Shown one piece after another: positions 38,001-52,783 of a stretch of 64,000 nt of DNA (position 1 is the first letter of the stretch; the number at the start of each line of letters is the position of its first letter). The translations under genes and the position numbers were made by a program. The notes under the pieces are model-generated. The model worked only from the letters and a program-made list of their open reading frames with translations, was not told where the DNA came from and made no database searches. The DNA is from Odontesthes bonariensis (taxonomy: Eukaryota > Chordata > Actinopteri > Atheriniformes > Atherinopsidae): NCBI RefSeq assembly GCF_027942865.1, contig NC_134526.1:10324284-10388283 (forward strand). Reading direction: 5' to 3'.

Positions 38001-40120
38001 AAAATTATTGCTCCTATCTTTTTATGAGGACACTAGAAGGCCAATACAGTGATATGAAGATGATGAAGTGATAATATTTCAGACTTTAGGTCACTGTTTT
38101 CACCTTTGGCTTACAACAAAAAGGAAGTATGAGGTATTTATGCCATCATCTTGCAGCGGCAAAGACATCATTTTGTAAATTAAAGTCAAACACTTTAAAA
38201 ACTATAAAATGTCGGTGAGACTCCACCATTGCACCGTCATTGTTCCCCATGCTTCTGATTTTGTTTTTCCAACAAGCAATATTTCATGAGAACAAGAATC
38301 AGCCTTTCTTATCAAATGTGCCTTGTTTGTAAGGCCTTAAAGACATCTAAAAATGGCAAAATACCCAATCCATATCAAGAATGATTGCTAGCTGTCTAAA
38401 TTCTCTGTTTATGGTTCTTAGCAGTAAACTATTCTTTATGCAGAAAGAGGATCCCATCTAATGAATGGCTGCAGACTCAGCAGAGCTACTTAGTAATCTC
38501 ACCTCCATCTATAGGTGTTCCTAGTCTTCTCTGGTTGCATATATGGGGTTTCAGCACAGTTAGGTGTTGTGCAATTTGTACTCAACATGCAACTGCTGTC
38601 TTTACCTAACTTTTTCATGCCTCTACAATGTCAGACACTAATTTGCTTGAGTAGGTAGCTTGTATTTGACCACTTAAAGGGTTAGGACATCTTATAAAGA
38701 AACTTCGTTAAAGACATGATGTCATGCTTTCACTAACTCGACAAATCATTCATGCAGTAAGGTAATAACGACAAGCCTTGGTCGCGTATCGGTGTGATCT
38801 CTAATCTGTTTGCAGTGACCTCAGTGTAAAGCAGTCTGAATGGAACAGCAAAGGTCTTGCACCTCATAAAACTAAAGAGCCGCAATGCCCTGGTTGATTT
38901 AGATGCTTAACACACCACCAACATTTTTACACCTACCTTTTCCACTGCTGCTAGTCATTCTGTCACATCAACCTCTGCAGCTAATAAAAAACCAAACAAA
39001 TATCACCTAAGTGACCTGGCAGGAAAGAAGCAGTGCTTACCCAAACATTGGCACAAGAAATCATTCACCTTAGGACTGCAGGATGACGTTTGGAGTAAGA
39101 CGTTCGTGTGGTATTAAACAGGGCAAGTTCCTAATCCTTTTGGCACAGAGAAACACTCTGAAGGAGGTATAAAATAAGACATCAACATAGCTCTAGAGCT
39201 CATTACCTTGTTTGTTATCTGAGGACACTGTTAAGCAAACAGGCCTGAAGTGGAGCAGTGTGTGGCCTCTTTGGGAAACTCAACATAAAGTCTGCTACTA
39301 GACACTAAATTCCTTTTCAGGATTCTCACAGTGAATTTACAGAGCACTGTGTCTGCCTTAAAGCTAAGCTTCTGTTTGTCTCGACTGAGAAAATTATTGT
39401 TTTGAAAATCATTCTCTACAGTCGTATTTATCACTTGCCTCTCGCCAGGCCTACACACAATGTATATGTACATATACAGATCTATATGTACTAATATGTA
39501 CATATACATATATGTGCAATGTACTTTTCTCAACAAAAAACAACAGCCCTATTTGACTTCCTCGGCAGTGTATGTGATAATTTGCTTGGAGTGTGCATCA
39601 GTCTATTTCATTCAATTAACTGATATTTGAGGGGCAACACTTACTAATTCTTCTTTTTAGTTCATCTCTCTGCACCAGGAAACCAATGAGGAAAAACTGA
39701 CAACATTCAGAATAAATTCAACACAGAGGAAAGACAGAGTAGACCATTTGGGAATGTTATGGTTTCAGCTTTACACTTAAAGATTGCAGTGGAAAACCTG
39801 GGTCGGAGTTGCATAGCTCTGCCCCAAAAGATATGAAATTGGCTTCTTTTACAGATTTTTTTCCTCCTTCATTTGTGGCAACGGATTTTTTTTCTTTTTC
39901 ATTTGAACACTCTCTAGACTGTGTGGGTTGGTGCAAAACAGCAGCACAGAGATAAATGGATGAGAAAAGAGAAGATGAAAGCTTACTGAGGTAGATGCAG
40001 AAGAGGACATGTTTGCCACATCCTGCTTCCTGGCGATGTGACCTTGCAGGCTGGAGGAATTCATAGCTCTAGCTTCTCATACATCTTGTAACTTGCTTAT
40101 GAAGGCACTGATTGTGGTAA

Positions 40121-40157
40121 AGAGTTGATTTCCTTGCATGGGCAGGAAATCAACTCT
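40121..40157. repeat. Perfect inverted repeat (14-bp stem, 9-nt loop)
   Basis: AGAGTTGATTTCCT at 40121-40134 and its exact reverse complement at 40144-40157. Confidence 0.85.
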
Positions 40158-42990
40158 GCAGAGTCTAACAACACGAAGCACTGTATTCACAGTGCATTAC
40201 AGTAAATTATCTTTTTATCTTGTGTCTCAAAAAAGTTTTCAATGCAAGCTACATACTGACTTCACGTACAAGAATTTTAAATTTTAGAAAAGCATGTCTG
40301 CATTGGATGAAAAGCTAGATTTAGATGTTGCACTACTCTTAAGGCTGTTGTGGGTGTGTGGGTGTGCTGGTATTAACAGATGCAGTCAAGCATAACTGTG
40401 GACAGACACACATCCCAGACAGACCAACTTAGAAACTGAAAGGGCTTTCTCAGCTGTTGCTTCTGCCTTCATTTACCATCCCCCCTATCTGCCCCATCTT
40501 TGTCTCATTCATCTAGCAAAGGAGAGCATAAAGACTTGGATAACATCAGGAGGGATTTGAGACAGATTTTTGGAATTTCATAATAGACACCTTGATTTGG
40601 AATGGATGCCCTTTTCAGTCCAACAGGATCCTGCACCCGTGGTCATCCATCAAAAGCTAATCTGAACGAGTTGATTGCAAAAACAAATTACTGTTGTCTC
40701 AGTTGGGGCGTGATGACATGTAAAAATAAAGCTGTTAGAAATGGGCAGTTGCAGTCTGACAGCAGTAAACACGATTTCAGCCGCACAAGGCAAACACAAT
40801 GGTGGGAATTTGGCTTTTCACACCTTTTTGAATAATATGAATCGGCACAAATGTGGATAGTGATAGAAGCAGACATGCCAATGAGTAAAAGAAGATGACA
40901 GAAAGACAAAGAGGAAATGGGGAAGTAGAGAAATCCATTTGCTATCAGAATGGAACAAATGTATTAAAAGTGGCAGCTATGCGTGTGAAGTAAGAAAAGT
41001 CGTTTGTGTTACTTTTGCATGCAGAAAAAATGATATGGAAAAAGAAAGAAACAAACGCAAATTAAAAGAGAGAATAATCACATCAGCAAACCCCTACTGA
41101 AAAACATCTGAATTAGGAACAGTTCAGAAGGACTTGAGTAAACGCACACAAGATGATTGCAAGGAAATCAGTAACAATCATTTGCTGACATTTCCTTGCT
41201 GTTTGTTGTGGCAGAGTCTAGCTCAGGGAATTTCCTGATTAGTTTTTAGTGCGTTTGTTTCATGAGAAGAAATGCTCCCACATTCAGCTATTGGAGATGA
41301 GAGATAGGTGCACAATGCCTCAGTGGGATAAAAATTGTATTTTTGGTCTCTTCTTACCAGAACCTGGACCTTTGTTTAGTGTAGACACTACAGAAAAGCT
41401 AATCTAACCACTTCAGCACCACGCTGCATGACACAGCTCAATGATTCCTGTGACAGCAGGTAAACGTGGCCATATGTCACCTGAGCCATGACATGGGTCA
41501 GAGGTCAGCTTGGTAGTAATGATTATCTGGTAAAGCGTGCTGCTTCAGTTGTCCGCCTTTGTTTGGGTTGCCAAGGTGACAGTGCAACAAGTTTTTTTTG
41601 TTTAACCCTTTGCTGTTTTCATTAAGGCATTAACAATAGCGATCACTTCTGAAACACATGATTCTGACATTGCTTTGGGGTAAAAGTACCAAAATTGGAA
41701 GTTCTATGCATTTTTCAATAAGATGTAGTGATTTTAAAGTGAAAAATGCTGAACATTAAAGGAGCTGAAGTACACACAAGCATCCCACCGTTCCAACTTT
41801 TAAACAGTATCTTCTCTTAAGGCCAAAAATGTAAGGCTTGCAAAACTATGATCACAAAAATACACTCAACTAACTAAAGACTTTTATGACTTCAAATCAA
41901 ATAAGGGGTGGACTTTTTTTTCCTCCTTGCGTGTGGAAAGTGTGTGTAGGAGGAGGATTATTCTTTAAACCGTAGCCAAGACAATCTTTGAAGAGCCTCT
42001 TTGCCTTATATCCATCCCACTGGGGAGAGCTTTGTGGCTTTGGTCTGTGAGAATATAAACTTCAAATGAGGTGAAAGACGGGAAAAAAACAATTATCTTG
42101 CATGGTGAAATCGGCACATGGTAGTTCGCGTGGACTGAATATTAACGTGTTTGAGTGAGAAACCCTGATGCTTCAACAAGTATTGATTAATGCTTATCAG
42201 TTTTCACTTCACCAATCAGAGCCAGAGTATTGTGTGTGTGCGTGAGTGTTTGCTCAAGCATGTGAATGACTTGGGTTCGTGTGCCCCTTTGTTTGTATTC
42301 CTTGGTGCTTTTTTTTTTTTATCACATGTAACCAGCTGTGTTGTTGTGTTGTCCTTTAAGACTTGCATGAAGAGTGAGGTGAAGGGAGGAGGTCTGGGTC
42401 AAAGGTCAGATAATGTCCCTTTTTGCTGACCAAATGTCACACTTCATGGCCACCTTTTTATTCATATTGTGAACAACTGCATTGAAATGCGAGAATCTAC
42501 CTTTTGTTTTGTGCTTAAAGGGGTAGCTCAGCATTTTAGGATTTTTTTTTAAAAAGTGGACAGTTAAATGTGTAGATTGATGCCGCTCTTTTATCTTTGC
42601 CCTACAGCCACTTGGCAGTTAGTTTAGCCCAGTACTCGAAACAGACTCTGGCTTTGTCTGAAGGAAACAAAATAACTTCATTAACTACCTGAAAGTCTCT
42701 ACTGGCTGCCAGGCAACTGCTTGGAGCCAAAAAATAATAAGTGACTCCTTATAATATAATGCATCTGTCTGTATGACAAATGGATATAACAGTGATATCT
42801 ATCATTTGTTATTTTTCCACCAGAAAGCACTGTATTTTGCCCCAAGAGTCCAACTTTTTCTTTTACCCCCGATTGTCTGCTTCCAATTTTGTAATTACAA
42901 TCATGGTGTAATTCTATTCATACTTTTATCAGAAATTAGCCTTTCTGAACCCCCGAACAGCCAAACAAAACCACAGAAAAACCTACATAC

Positions 42991-43793
42991 ATTTAATGGT
43001 CTGCACTTATATAGTTCGTTTTAACTTTAGGTAGTTCTACAAAGCTCTTTACGATGTATTTTACATTCACCAAGAAGTCATTTTTACACTGCGGCCCTTA
43101 AATTTTCCAGACACGTCCCTGTGGGGCTACATGTGAGAACACAAACGTCTACAGTATTTATTCTGGACTTCTTGTGGAGATTAACCAGCCAGCTACTTTG
43201 TAATAACTCTGGAACATGACTGTGTAAGACTCTGTGAATACAGCAAATAATCCTCAGGAGCATTCAGCAAACAAGTGAGTGCACTCTGATTAAACTTAGT
43301 GCGTCATTCTTTTCTGCTGACCATGTTGATTTCTTCTTGCACATCGATATTTCATACACATCTAAATACTCGTGGCATTGATATGAACACAAAAACATCA
43401 TTAGAAGTTGGTATGGAGCCAATTTCAACAATCTGTAAACTGAAAGACTGGGATTTCTACTGTTTTTAGCCTTCGCATCTTGCCCATGTTCCACTCCAGA
43501 GTTTTTATTACCTGTTGCAAGGCAGCATTTCCACTGAAGAAGTAAATTGCACGTGTAAACAACAACTGAGAAAGTCTGGACCTAATTCTCTTGAAATTGT
43601 TTGATCTGAAAACAGCTTGACTAGCTCAAACACTAATGGTAGAAGAGCTGTCATGCAAGGGGCTTGCCTGCGATTGGAATGAAACTTGGGGGGTTAAAGT
43701 CTTGCTCAAGAACCCTTTAATATGTGGAAAAGCTGGGGATTAAAAAGTTAACCTTGTGATTAGTGGACAACCTGTTCTACCACCCGAGCTGAG
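42991..43793. repeat. Old interspersed fish repeat in two pieces
   Basis: The left piece, 42991-43074, includes CTGCACTTATATAG, AAAGCTCTTTACGATG and CATTCACC. The right piece, 43624-43793, includes GTCATGCAAGG, GTCTTGCTCAAG, GATTAGTGGACAACCTG and CTACCACCCGAGC. In copies of this widespread fish repeat that I remember, these blocks are close together and in this order. About 550 bp of unrelated sequence separates them here. Confidence 0.55.
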
Positions 43794-44739
43794 GATATTC
43801 CTCTCCAGAGATGTGGGCCAAAACAAAATGAAATAATGAACATATCTTGTACAAATACAACTTCCTGTGTTTTGCTAAATAATTCCCTTTTAACAACATG
43901 ACTCGCATTTTAGGAAATTTGTGTTCTCCACTCATAGAAAAGCTTCCAATAGATTAACTGATAACGAGTGTTTGGACCATATCCTCTACTATCCATAAAA
44001 AAAGATGCTTTCCATTTTGATGTATCGGCTCTGGCCCAGTGGCCCACTACTGTTTTCCTGTGTTTTCTTATTATTGACAGAAATACATTTTCCTCAGTCA
44101 CACTGCATTTTGTCTAAAGACTCTTTTTTATAGTCTGTGCTTATTTTCCTTCTTTGCCCCCGGAAGACTGTGTGTGTTTCCAGCAGTTTAACACTGAAAT
44201 ATTCCACAGTTACAACTTACAGTTCATGGTGAAATCCATATGCTTATATATCCCTTTGGACTTCTGTGTTCTGAGTTACCACTTAAGCTTTTCAGCCGAT
44301 CACATAATGAATCAGACCAGTGAGCCACAGCCAGAAATGCATGAAACATGTCTCAACATATATTTTGTCTGCAGTCTAATTTTACACAGGAAGCAATTTC
44401 TTTATTTCTTATTTATCTATTCACTTTTAACCAACTTAACTCCTGTAAACATTTGACAGTCTTGTTTTACAGCTTTGTGAAGGATGAGGTGTATGAATTG
44501 ATACAAACTGGAACGTAAAAATAATTTTCTCTTTCAGCAGTGTTTTGGAGAGAGTCCAGCTTACAGTGGTCTGCAGCTCTCTCCCCAGACTGAAACACTC
44601 TGGCAGCGATTCAGCTGCCCTCCGGGCTAATATCCATAGCCACACTAAGGGTGTGCCTCTGCTTTGATGGGACACCCGCCTCTGACAGGCCTTCGTCTAA
44701 TTCAAAAGCCTGAAACCCCACAAATAAAGACAAGGATTA

Positions 44740-44753
44740 CTGCCATCTGTTGG
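44740..44753 (-). promoter_or_regulatory. Candidate CTCF motif
   Basis: The minus-strand sequence CCAACAGATGGCAG matches 13 of 14 consensus positions. Confidence 0.35.
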
Positions 44754-47700
44754 GTTTTAACATAATCCTCCTAATCAATTCCAAAGGTTTATATGTGTTT
44801 TTTTAATCTTTCCACCTGTTTCAACCCCATCCACTTTAAACAGAAGTTGCATGTTTTTTATCACACATCCTACACATCTTTATCTTCATTCATAGCTTAC
44901 TATTTGTTATAGAAAGGGGCTCTTGTGTTAACAGATACTGAATCGCCCCTTTGTCTCTCCCCCTCCTCTATTGAGTGCTGTGTCAGTTCGAGAGGCGACC
45001 ATTGTCACAGTGGGATGGGGATATTTGGTTCTATGCTACCATTCGCCTCTCTGGCCATAACTCTGATCTCAGTGAGCGTGTTTCTCACACCCCTCACTCC
45101 AGCTGGAAGACAGGAAACAACTATGTCTGTGACCGCGGGTATCAAATTGTTGTGTCTTGTGAGTGTTGCGATGGCAATGTGCAGGGACAAGAATGCAGCA
45201 CACAGATGCTGGATCTCAAGGAATCCCCCTACTGACGCAAGGCCAAGACAGATAAATCTGCTGCCACGTCCCTGTTAAACCAGAGGCAGCACTGGAGACA
45301 GATGAGCTGTCTCGAAACTGAAAACCCTTTATCATATGTTGGTGATAAAAAAAAACTCATGACCTTGTTTTTTTGTTTTTTTTTTCCCCCAAAATGGTGT
45401 AAGCAAAAGCCCAAAAGATCTATTATCACATGTTATCACAAAAGTGAATGAGGAACATTGTGCTCTAAAGATTTTAAATATGATTGCTTGACCAAACTAT
45501 TTACAGACTTATAAGAATTGTCAGTTGTCTCATGACAAAAGCACTTTCCAGACACTTTGATTCCATTTCCTCCTTTAGAGAGTAATGTTAATGAAGAAAA
45601 CAGCATACGAAGTGTTCCCTGCTTTAAGTGATCCAAAGCACTAATCAAACCCTAAAAACACATCAGTTATGTGATCTGGGAGAATCCGCTGAACATTCAG
45701 ATGGCTAAGAATTACATGCATTCAGAGTTCACATGGATGAAGCCCATAGGTGTGTTATTAAGTTTATCTCTTGGCTTGTTTGACTCATAGATTACTTTGC
45801 GGCCAATTCAATTTAATGTTGGAGCCCCCCAGAGTTGTCCAACAATTAAGTTACTTTGTACTTCCTGTATCACATAATGCAAATCACACTGTACACCAAC
45901 AGCGGTGAAATGCTTCTTATGTATAGGTGCATCAGTAATAACATTTCTGACCGTGTATTCATCTGTCAGCTGGGGTATTTAGGTCAGAACGAGTACTTTT
46001 ACTTTCTTTCTATCGTGCATTTTGTAAGGAGTATTTTCACACTTGTGTTGGTAGTTTACCTCCTGCCTCAAAGTTAGCTGCCAAACTGCACTTGAGGAAT
46101 CTATGTAATTAATTGAATAGATAAATACAAGTAAAAAGTCGTGTTCCTACAACCTAAAAGCCCCCAAATACAAATTGGCTAATTAGGCATAAAAAGCTTT
46201 GAAAGTATCTGTGAGTTTCCTAAACCTTACAAATGCCTTGTAACATATGGGTTTTATGTAAGAACTTATAGGAAATAATATGAACTTCTCAAGTCAGTAC
46301 CAAATACCAGTGCTAACTGACAGAGCAGTTTCAGTTTACTGTAAGGGCGTGAGTGCATGAGCACCACCCATGCTTTAAGAAAATCTAATCTGGTCACAAT
46401 CCTGAACTGAGCAATAAACAAGGAGAGAATCTGAAAGTGACTTAATAACAACTTGATTAACAGAAACCAAGAAGGGCTGGGATGTTGGTCAAACTGGACC
46501 TACAGCTTTTAAGAATATCCATTTAAGGCTATAATTCCATAGCGTTCACAACATGCCGATCATGAGGATGGCCTTGTTTGTCATTCTCGGACTTCAACTT
46601 GATTTCTTAGGTTATAGAAGTCACAGAAAAAAAACCCATCTTAGATAACCAGCAGCACTTAATAAACATATAATTAGAATTCTTTCCTGCTTGTGATACA
46701 TTATATGCAGCCTCTCCAGAAGACGTTTCCCTAAACCCAAATTACTGGCAAAGACATTCTTATGTAATACTTACCAAGTAATAAACTGTCCATAAAATAT
46801 CTGCCCCAGATAAAGAAGAGTGATCGGCTCATGTTGGAGGACTTCAGCACATCTCGATGGATCGTGCAGCACAGCACATTCCCAGAAAATGAATTTTGAT
46901 CTTTGCTCTGTCATCCAATAACCAACAGACAGATTCATTTGCAATCTGCTGAAAGAAAGTATAACAAATTCACCAGCATGTCTCTTCTGTCACTGTTGAA
47001 ATGTACCGTAGCCTTTAACCCTCTCTTTTAATCACTTTTAAGCACAGCTGCTTTGAGCATGGACAGCCTCTTTAGTATAAGAGGAGGACAAGGAAAAGTC
47101 TCCCACACATTTGCAATGACACGAAACTACTGACATGACATAATTGAGAGTGATGTGTGATAAGCACGTAGTGCCATTTACAGTACACATAAGGACACTT
47201 TAGGGATTTGACTCCTGGTCTTAGGCATTTTACTGAAGGAAATGATGCTGGGAAGTGATAAGAGCCAAATGTTCATTGGAAATGTTTAGCAAATGCTTCT
47301 TTAGTGCATGAAAACAATCACTCCAATAAACTAATTTATAAAGAAAAATATATTGATTAAGAGTTAAGCCTCTCCCAGTTCCTGAGAAATACCTGATGGA
47401 ATGAGAAATTAGAAGACAAAAATATTACACGTAACCCTTTAAAAAATGTATGTTACATTAATAAACAGTATTATTTTCCACATCAAACTAATATGATGTC
47501 GTATACAATATTACTACAGCAGAAATCTGTGCATTTTAATACACTCTTTTCCTACTTTAAACATGAAATAAATGTCTTTTAGCCTTCAAAAAAGATTTAC
47601 TGTCAACACCATATTTAAACTAAAATTGAAAAAAACCATAGCAGGAAGTGGAACAGAAAAACAAGCAAAGCATATAAAAAAAGATGTTAGGCACACGATA

Positions 47701-50700
47701 AGCAGTTGGACTTGTGAGAGACATATGGGGTAAAGATGCATCTTAGATTTTCTTGACAGGTATTTCTATTTCTGTCTCATGAAACCTTTTTTCAAAAATG
47801 TCATGAGCAAACCCACTGAGGAGCCAACCAATGAAAACCCAGTGTCAGAAAAAAACAATAACAAACCAGACCAGGTATCTTAGAAATGAAGACGGACGAC
47901 ATTTCTTTCTATTCAGTTTCATGAGGAGAGTATTTGTTGAGATAATAACAAGGATTAGCCGTAAACTGTGAGAGTGTGGGACATACGGGGCCCGTGACAA
48001 GCACCTCACAAAGGGAGCTGTGGAAATATGATCCGTCAAACACGTCAATAAGAGAGCAGATGAGAAAAAGTGCTCATGGTGACAGACATTAATAGATTTG
48101 CATGCCACAGGTGTGCCAACCTTGGCTCCCGGGCAGCAAAGTTGATGCATTGATTAAACAACTGTGCTACGGGTTAGCTTGTGATAAGTTCTCAGAATTT
48201 TCTGAGTCTACAGTCATTTACAAATTGCCAAAGTTTCACTGTAGCTAACAGCAATTTACACAACTTATTGAAAAAGATGGTTTATCAACAAAATAAAATA
48301 GCACTATAAAGACAGTGATATCAACATTAGAATAAGACTTCATTATTTAAGTCTGAGGACTGTAAGTCTTAGCAGCAGAGCATGCAAATCACCCTTTGTG
48401 TGGACTGGAGAGTCAGGGGAAGTGGGTTTGGTAAACATGTGAAACACAGGAAGGAGATGCAGAACGTGAGATGCAGCGGCACGTGGGACTGTAAAATGTA
48501 AAAGTGAATGTTTACATCCTAAACGAAAAGGTATGTTAAGGTTATGTATGCTGCTGTTCTTACGTATTGTCTTTTAGGGAAGTTTCCACTTAATGACATG
48601 CTTAAAAACACAATGCTTCATGTTATGTCTAAACACCTAGCAACCTAGAACCAGTGTTTCGAGACTTATCTGTAAACAGTTAGTGTCCAGGTTACCAGGC
48701 GGAGATTGGGGTGTGCCAATGATCTCAACAGTTTCAGTAAGAGGATAAAATTCACAAGGAGACACACCAATAAGGTCACTCAAATAAAGGAAGAAAGAAA
48801 GATGGAAAGTAAAGAAAAAAGAGATTGAAGATAACTATGAGGAATATGAAAAAACAGGGCACAGAAGGTGAAAGCGAAAATATAAAACTGGCAATATCTG
48901 AGTATTAATACTAAAGTCTTCTTGTCTTTACTGTTGAAAACTAATTTTGCGCAATATCAGGTGGAAACCAGGATGCCTGAGTCACTTACCGTGCCTCAAC
49001 ATACCCTGCCTGACTTCATTTTACCGCAACACAGGTGAGGTACTGATGCATGGAGTGCTTGGCATTTACCGCCTGCTGCACCTGGGGAGACTAACAACAC
49101 ATTCCACACTGGAAGGTGTGCTGAAGGACATTTTTTAATATGGTGACTAAGTATTTATGGAGTAATATTTTGTCTTTTTTCAGGATTTGATTTATTAGAT
49201 TCAATTAATTCCACTGTTTCACTTTTGTCCTCCAGCCCATTAGGCCTCCCAGTTACACTGCAGACGTGTTCTGTCTTCAGCTTTCTAAGCCAGAGGGATG
49301 TGATCCTGCAAACCCTCACCAATCATATCCGCACAAACACTGTCATCATTTTCTTATGTATCTTATCTAACAAGCTGGATCTCGCAACGGAACAGGCCTT
49401 CGATACATAATTTAGATACATTTGTGCCCGTCGACCAAACAACATTCTCCACAACAGTGCAGCAGCAAGAAGTATGCATACACACCAAAACCTCCCACTC
49501 TGACCTCCTGCTTATCCTGTGACTAAGAAATCAAAGTTCTTGGCTAAAAACAGGTCGGGGCTAGTCTCCAGACAGACTTGTATGCCTAAAGACCCAGAGA
49601 AGAGAAGGAACAGGATGTCCCCAGTAAAACAGTGAAAGAATGTCTCAAATAGTTGATTCAAGACAGAGGGTACATTTCCCATGACACTATCCATGCCATT
49701 TCCTGGAGGACTGAGGTTTTGTACACACACAAGTCATGTGGATAGCCAAACCAGTTGGTCAGCCAGTGGCCTTAAGGGTTACAGCTTACGTAAAGCCTCA
49801 TGTCAAGCAGGCTCTATTAACCCTCAGTGATCTCATTTATCAAAAACTGTGGGAAATTATACAAGTAAAAATGATGCTGTCCTCCCATGACAGGACATGA
49901 GTGAACTGTGTCTTTACTCTGGGATGGACGTGTACTAAGTTAGTCATTCATTTGTTTCACTCTTGAGCTTAAAAGCTCCCTGAATGATGGACTTTATGGA
50001 CATTATGAGCACTTTGTATTTCTCTTTCTTAGCCTTACAACATCCATTTAGGTTAAGTTAAAAAATCTTGATAAAAAATTAAAGTTTCACCTCTTTTGCG
50101 ACTGACATTTTTGTTCTGCCTCAGCACGGTATATGTGTGTTGAGAACCATTCACAGTTTCCACACGTCGTCTCCTGTTTCAGCCATGATGATTTTACCAG
50201 GACAGAGTAAGCCACACTGTAGCTGTATTACCCTGTGAAAAACACACTGCACATTTTCTGAGGCGCTCTCTTTACCCTTATGAAGTAAAACTGCCATGAG
50301 CTCCATGGTTGAATGAACGATTTCTCAAAGCCACGTCTCTCATCAGTAGGCACTTCATAAGCAAGTATATAAAGTTATAGCTCCCTGGTTTAGATTCTAT
50401 CATCTCGGATTTAATTCTCAGTGGTGGGAATTCTTTCAATATATTACTTTAACAGTCATCCTGTGGAGCTGGATGGGTTTCACAGAATGGGAGCTTTTTG
50501 CCATGTTTACCATAAATGCTTTGAACATGAGCGAATGAGTGTTTTTCTCAACTGCAACACATGCAAGCACGTCGCTTCTCTCAAAGATTGATAGTATACT
50601 TTTTATCATTGTCATAAGCAAAGCTCAACAAAACTATATACTGAGAAGCACCACAATAAAACTTGATACACACAGTAAGTCTACTCTATGAGATGCATGT

Positions 50701-52009
50701 CTCTTTCTTTAAGGAAAATAAAGCCTGTTAAGCAGTAAAAAAAAAAAGGAACACTTCATATCAGAAGCATGCTTGAGTTGCATAGGATTCTGTTTATATT
50801 TTCTATTTGCATTATCTTACACAAATCATCTGAAATATATAACTTTTTCTTTTATCAGGAATGCTGTATGATGGTGTCATTTTGGATATGGTCAACCTAT
50901 GACAAAAAACTGTTTTTATAAAGTATTCCCTTTATAAGAGAAGCCATTTCTTCTTCCTCAGAGTAAGTCAACAAAAAAGATTACAAGAACGACTAGAATT
51001 ATCCTCTGTTCATGTCCTATCAGCTTCAAAAGCCATTAAAGACATCATTTTGTAACTTTAGTGAGGTTATTTAGTTTAACAGAAACACCCCCGGTTAAAA
51101 AAGAAAATGTCTTATCTATGTTTGTTGCCAGGTATAGCGTGACATTTCAGCTTCACCACATCTACCACAAACGTTCAGCTGTTTCACTTCTGCTCATTAC
51201 TCTCACATGGGACATCCTGTCGAGTACATCTGCTCCTGCTGCCACTCAATGTTATTATAGTACAAATCTTGTACTGTGTCTACTTCGTGCACTCGTCACA
51301 TGTGTCTGCCCTGGACTCCCAATCCTCCTCAGGCTGAGCACATGAATGGACTGACACCAGGGAGCTGTTATGCTTTTCCTTCTGAAGCATCAGAAAATAC
51401 TGCTGTCACTGTTTGCTCTGTGGTTTCAGTGCAGAATCTATTAGCAGGAGGCCAACCTGATGCATCAACTGTCTTCAAAAAGCACTTTACTTTTCTCTGA
51501 AAAATGCCAAAAAAACACAAAGCTGTACACATGGGATTTCTTTGTTTTTCCTCTAACCAGCTGTAAAGTCTTCAAAAGCCAATTTACCCCTGTGATGTGG
51601 ACCAGTTTCGCCAGTGAGGCATTTTAAAGCCTTTTCCAGTCACTGTGCACTTCCAGTAGACCTTTTGATAATTACTGGGCCACAGGGAGACTGTAGATCA
51701 CTTGTGGCAGGGAACCTCCCAAATGCCATAGCCATGGACCATAGACTACACCGTGCTGCCAGAATGGACTCAGACATCTAACTGATGCATTGAAGCCCAT
51801 CCTTTTGAGTGCTGCATGACTACGTACAGTACAGGAGGAAGACGCCAATCTTTGGACAGAATCAGAGTGAATTTTCCTCTGGCATTTACTTTTTTGCAAA
51901 AGTTCAAGCATTTCACTTCATCCATAGTTGTTCTCCAACAACTCAAAGTGCGCACATTTAATTTTTGTGGCCCTTAACATGAAAGAAAACATATTTAGGA
52001 CATGTGGAA

Positions 52010-52049
52010 TTAATGGTTTACTTTATGGATTGATAAAGTAAACCATTAA
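52010..52049. repeat. Perfect hairpin (17-bp stem, 6-nt loop)
   Basis: TTAATGGTTTACTTTAT at 52010-52026, the loop GGATTG, and the exact reverse complement at 52033-52049. Confidence 0.88.
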
Positions 52050-52769
52050 ATAGTTCAAACTCAGTAATGAATGAGGTCAGTTAGTTCAAGAGCTTGAACA
52101 ATGCTTGGCAGTTGATATTTGTGAGAAGTTCAAGGCTTGCTGTTATCTGTCCTCCAGACACTGGGACAGCAGCCAAGCTGATGCCATCTCAAGGGGAGGA
52201 ACGCAACAAAATGGCAGGAAATTCCTACTTGGTTTGCTCCCATCAGCAAAAGAAATTCTTTTTAAATCAGGCTGCTGAAGTGTTATATAAAGATGCAAAT
52301 AGTTCGGACTGACCAAAGACGCATTTATAAGAAAATACACACTGAAAGTAACAATTTACAAAAAGAAAATAATGCCGCAAAGCAACAGAGAAGAGAGAAT
52401 AGTAGATAAGAGAGAAAGATAACGTGTGCCTTTCAAACGTACTTCATATGATTCTTGTTCATATCATTAGCAAAGCTATAGATTTGCAAAATAGGTTAGT
52501 AATGTAAAAAAGTACCTCAATATCAAAAAATAAGTTTTTAAACCTTTTCTACACTCCATAATGTTAGAATAACTGATGAACAACTTGTATTTAACCTAAC
52601 CATTGATCAAAACCTTTTAGAAAGTTTCTTGATATTCATACAGTTCACAATTCATTACAGAAATGAGAAATGAATTAAATCCGGGTAGACATCTGTAACA
52701 AAGCAAAAGAAAACAAACAGTTTAAGAAGAACCAGACTGACTGACAAACTATTTCTACATGAAGCTTTG

Positions 52770-52783
52770 TTGCCACCTAGTGA
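52770..52783 (-). promoter_or_regulatory. Candidate CTCF motif
   Basis: The minus-strand sequence TCACTAGGTGGCAA matches the central CACTAGGTGGCA core, 12 of 14 positions. It is about 1 kb upstream of the hsd17b1 start. Confidence 0.35.

Noticed and set aside
44925-45278. 117-aa plus-strand frame with overlapping frames
   Set aside because: No recognisable domain, several equally long overlapping frames, and no supporting splice context or poly(A) signal.
48947-49138. Short frame with leucine-rich sequence
   Set aside because: Too short, with no family resemblance and no splice partners seen.
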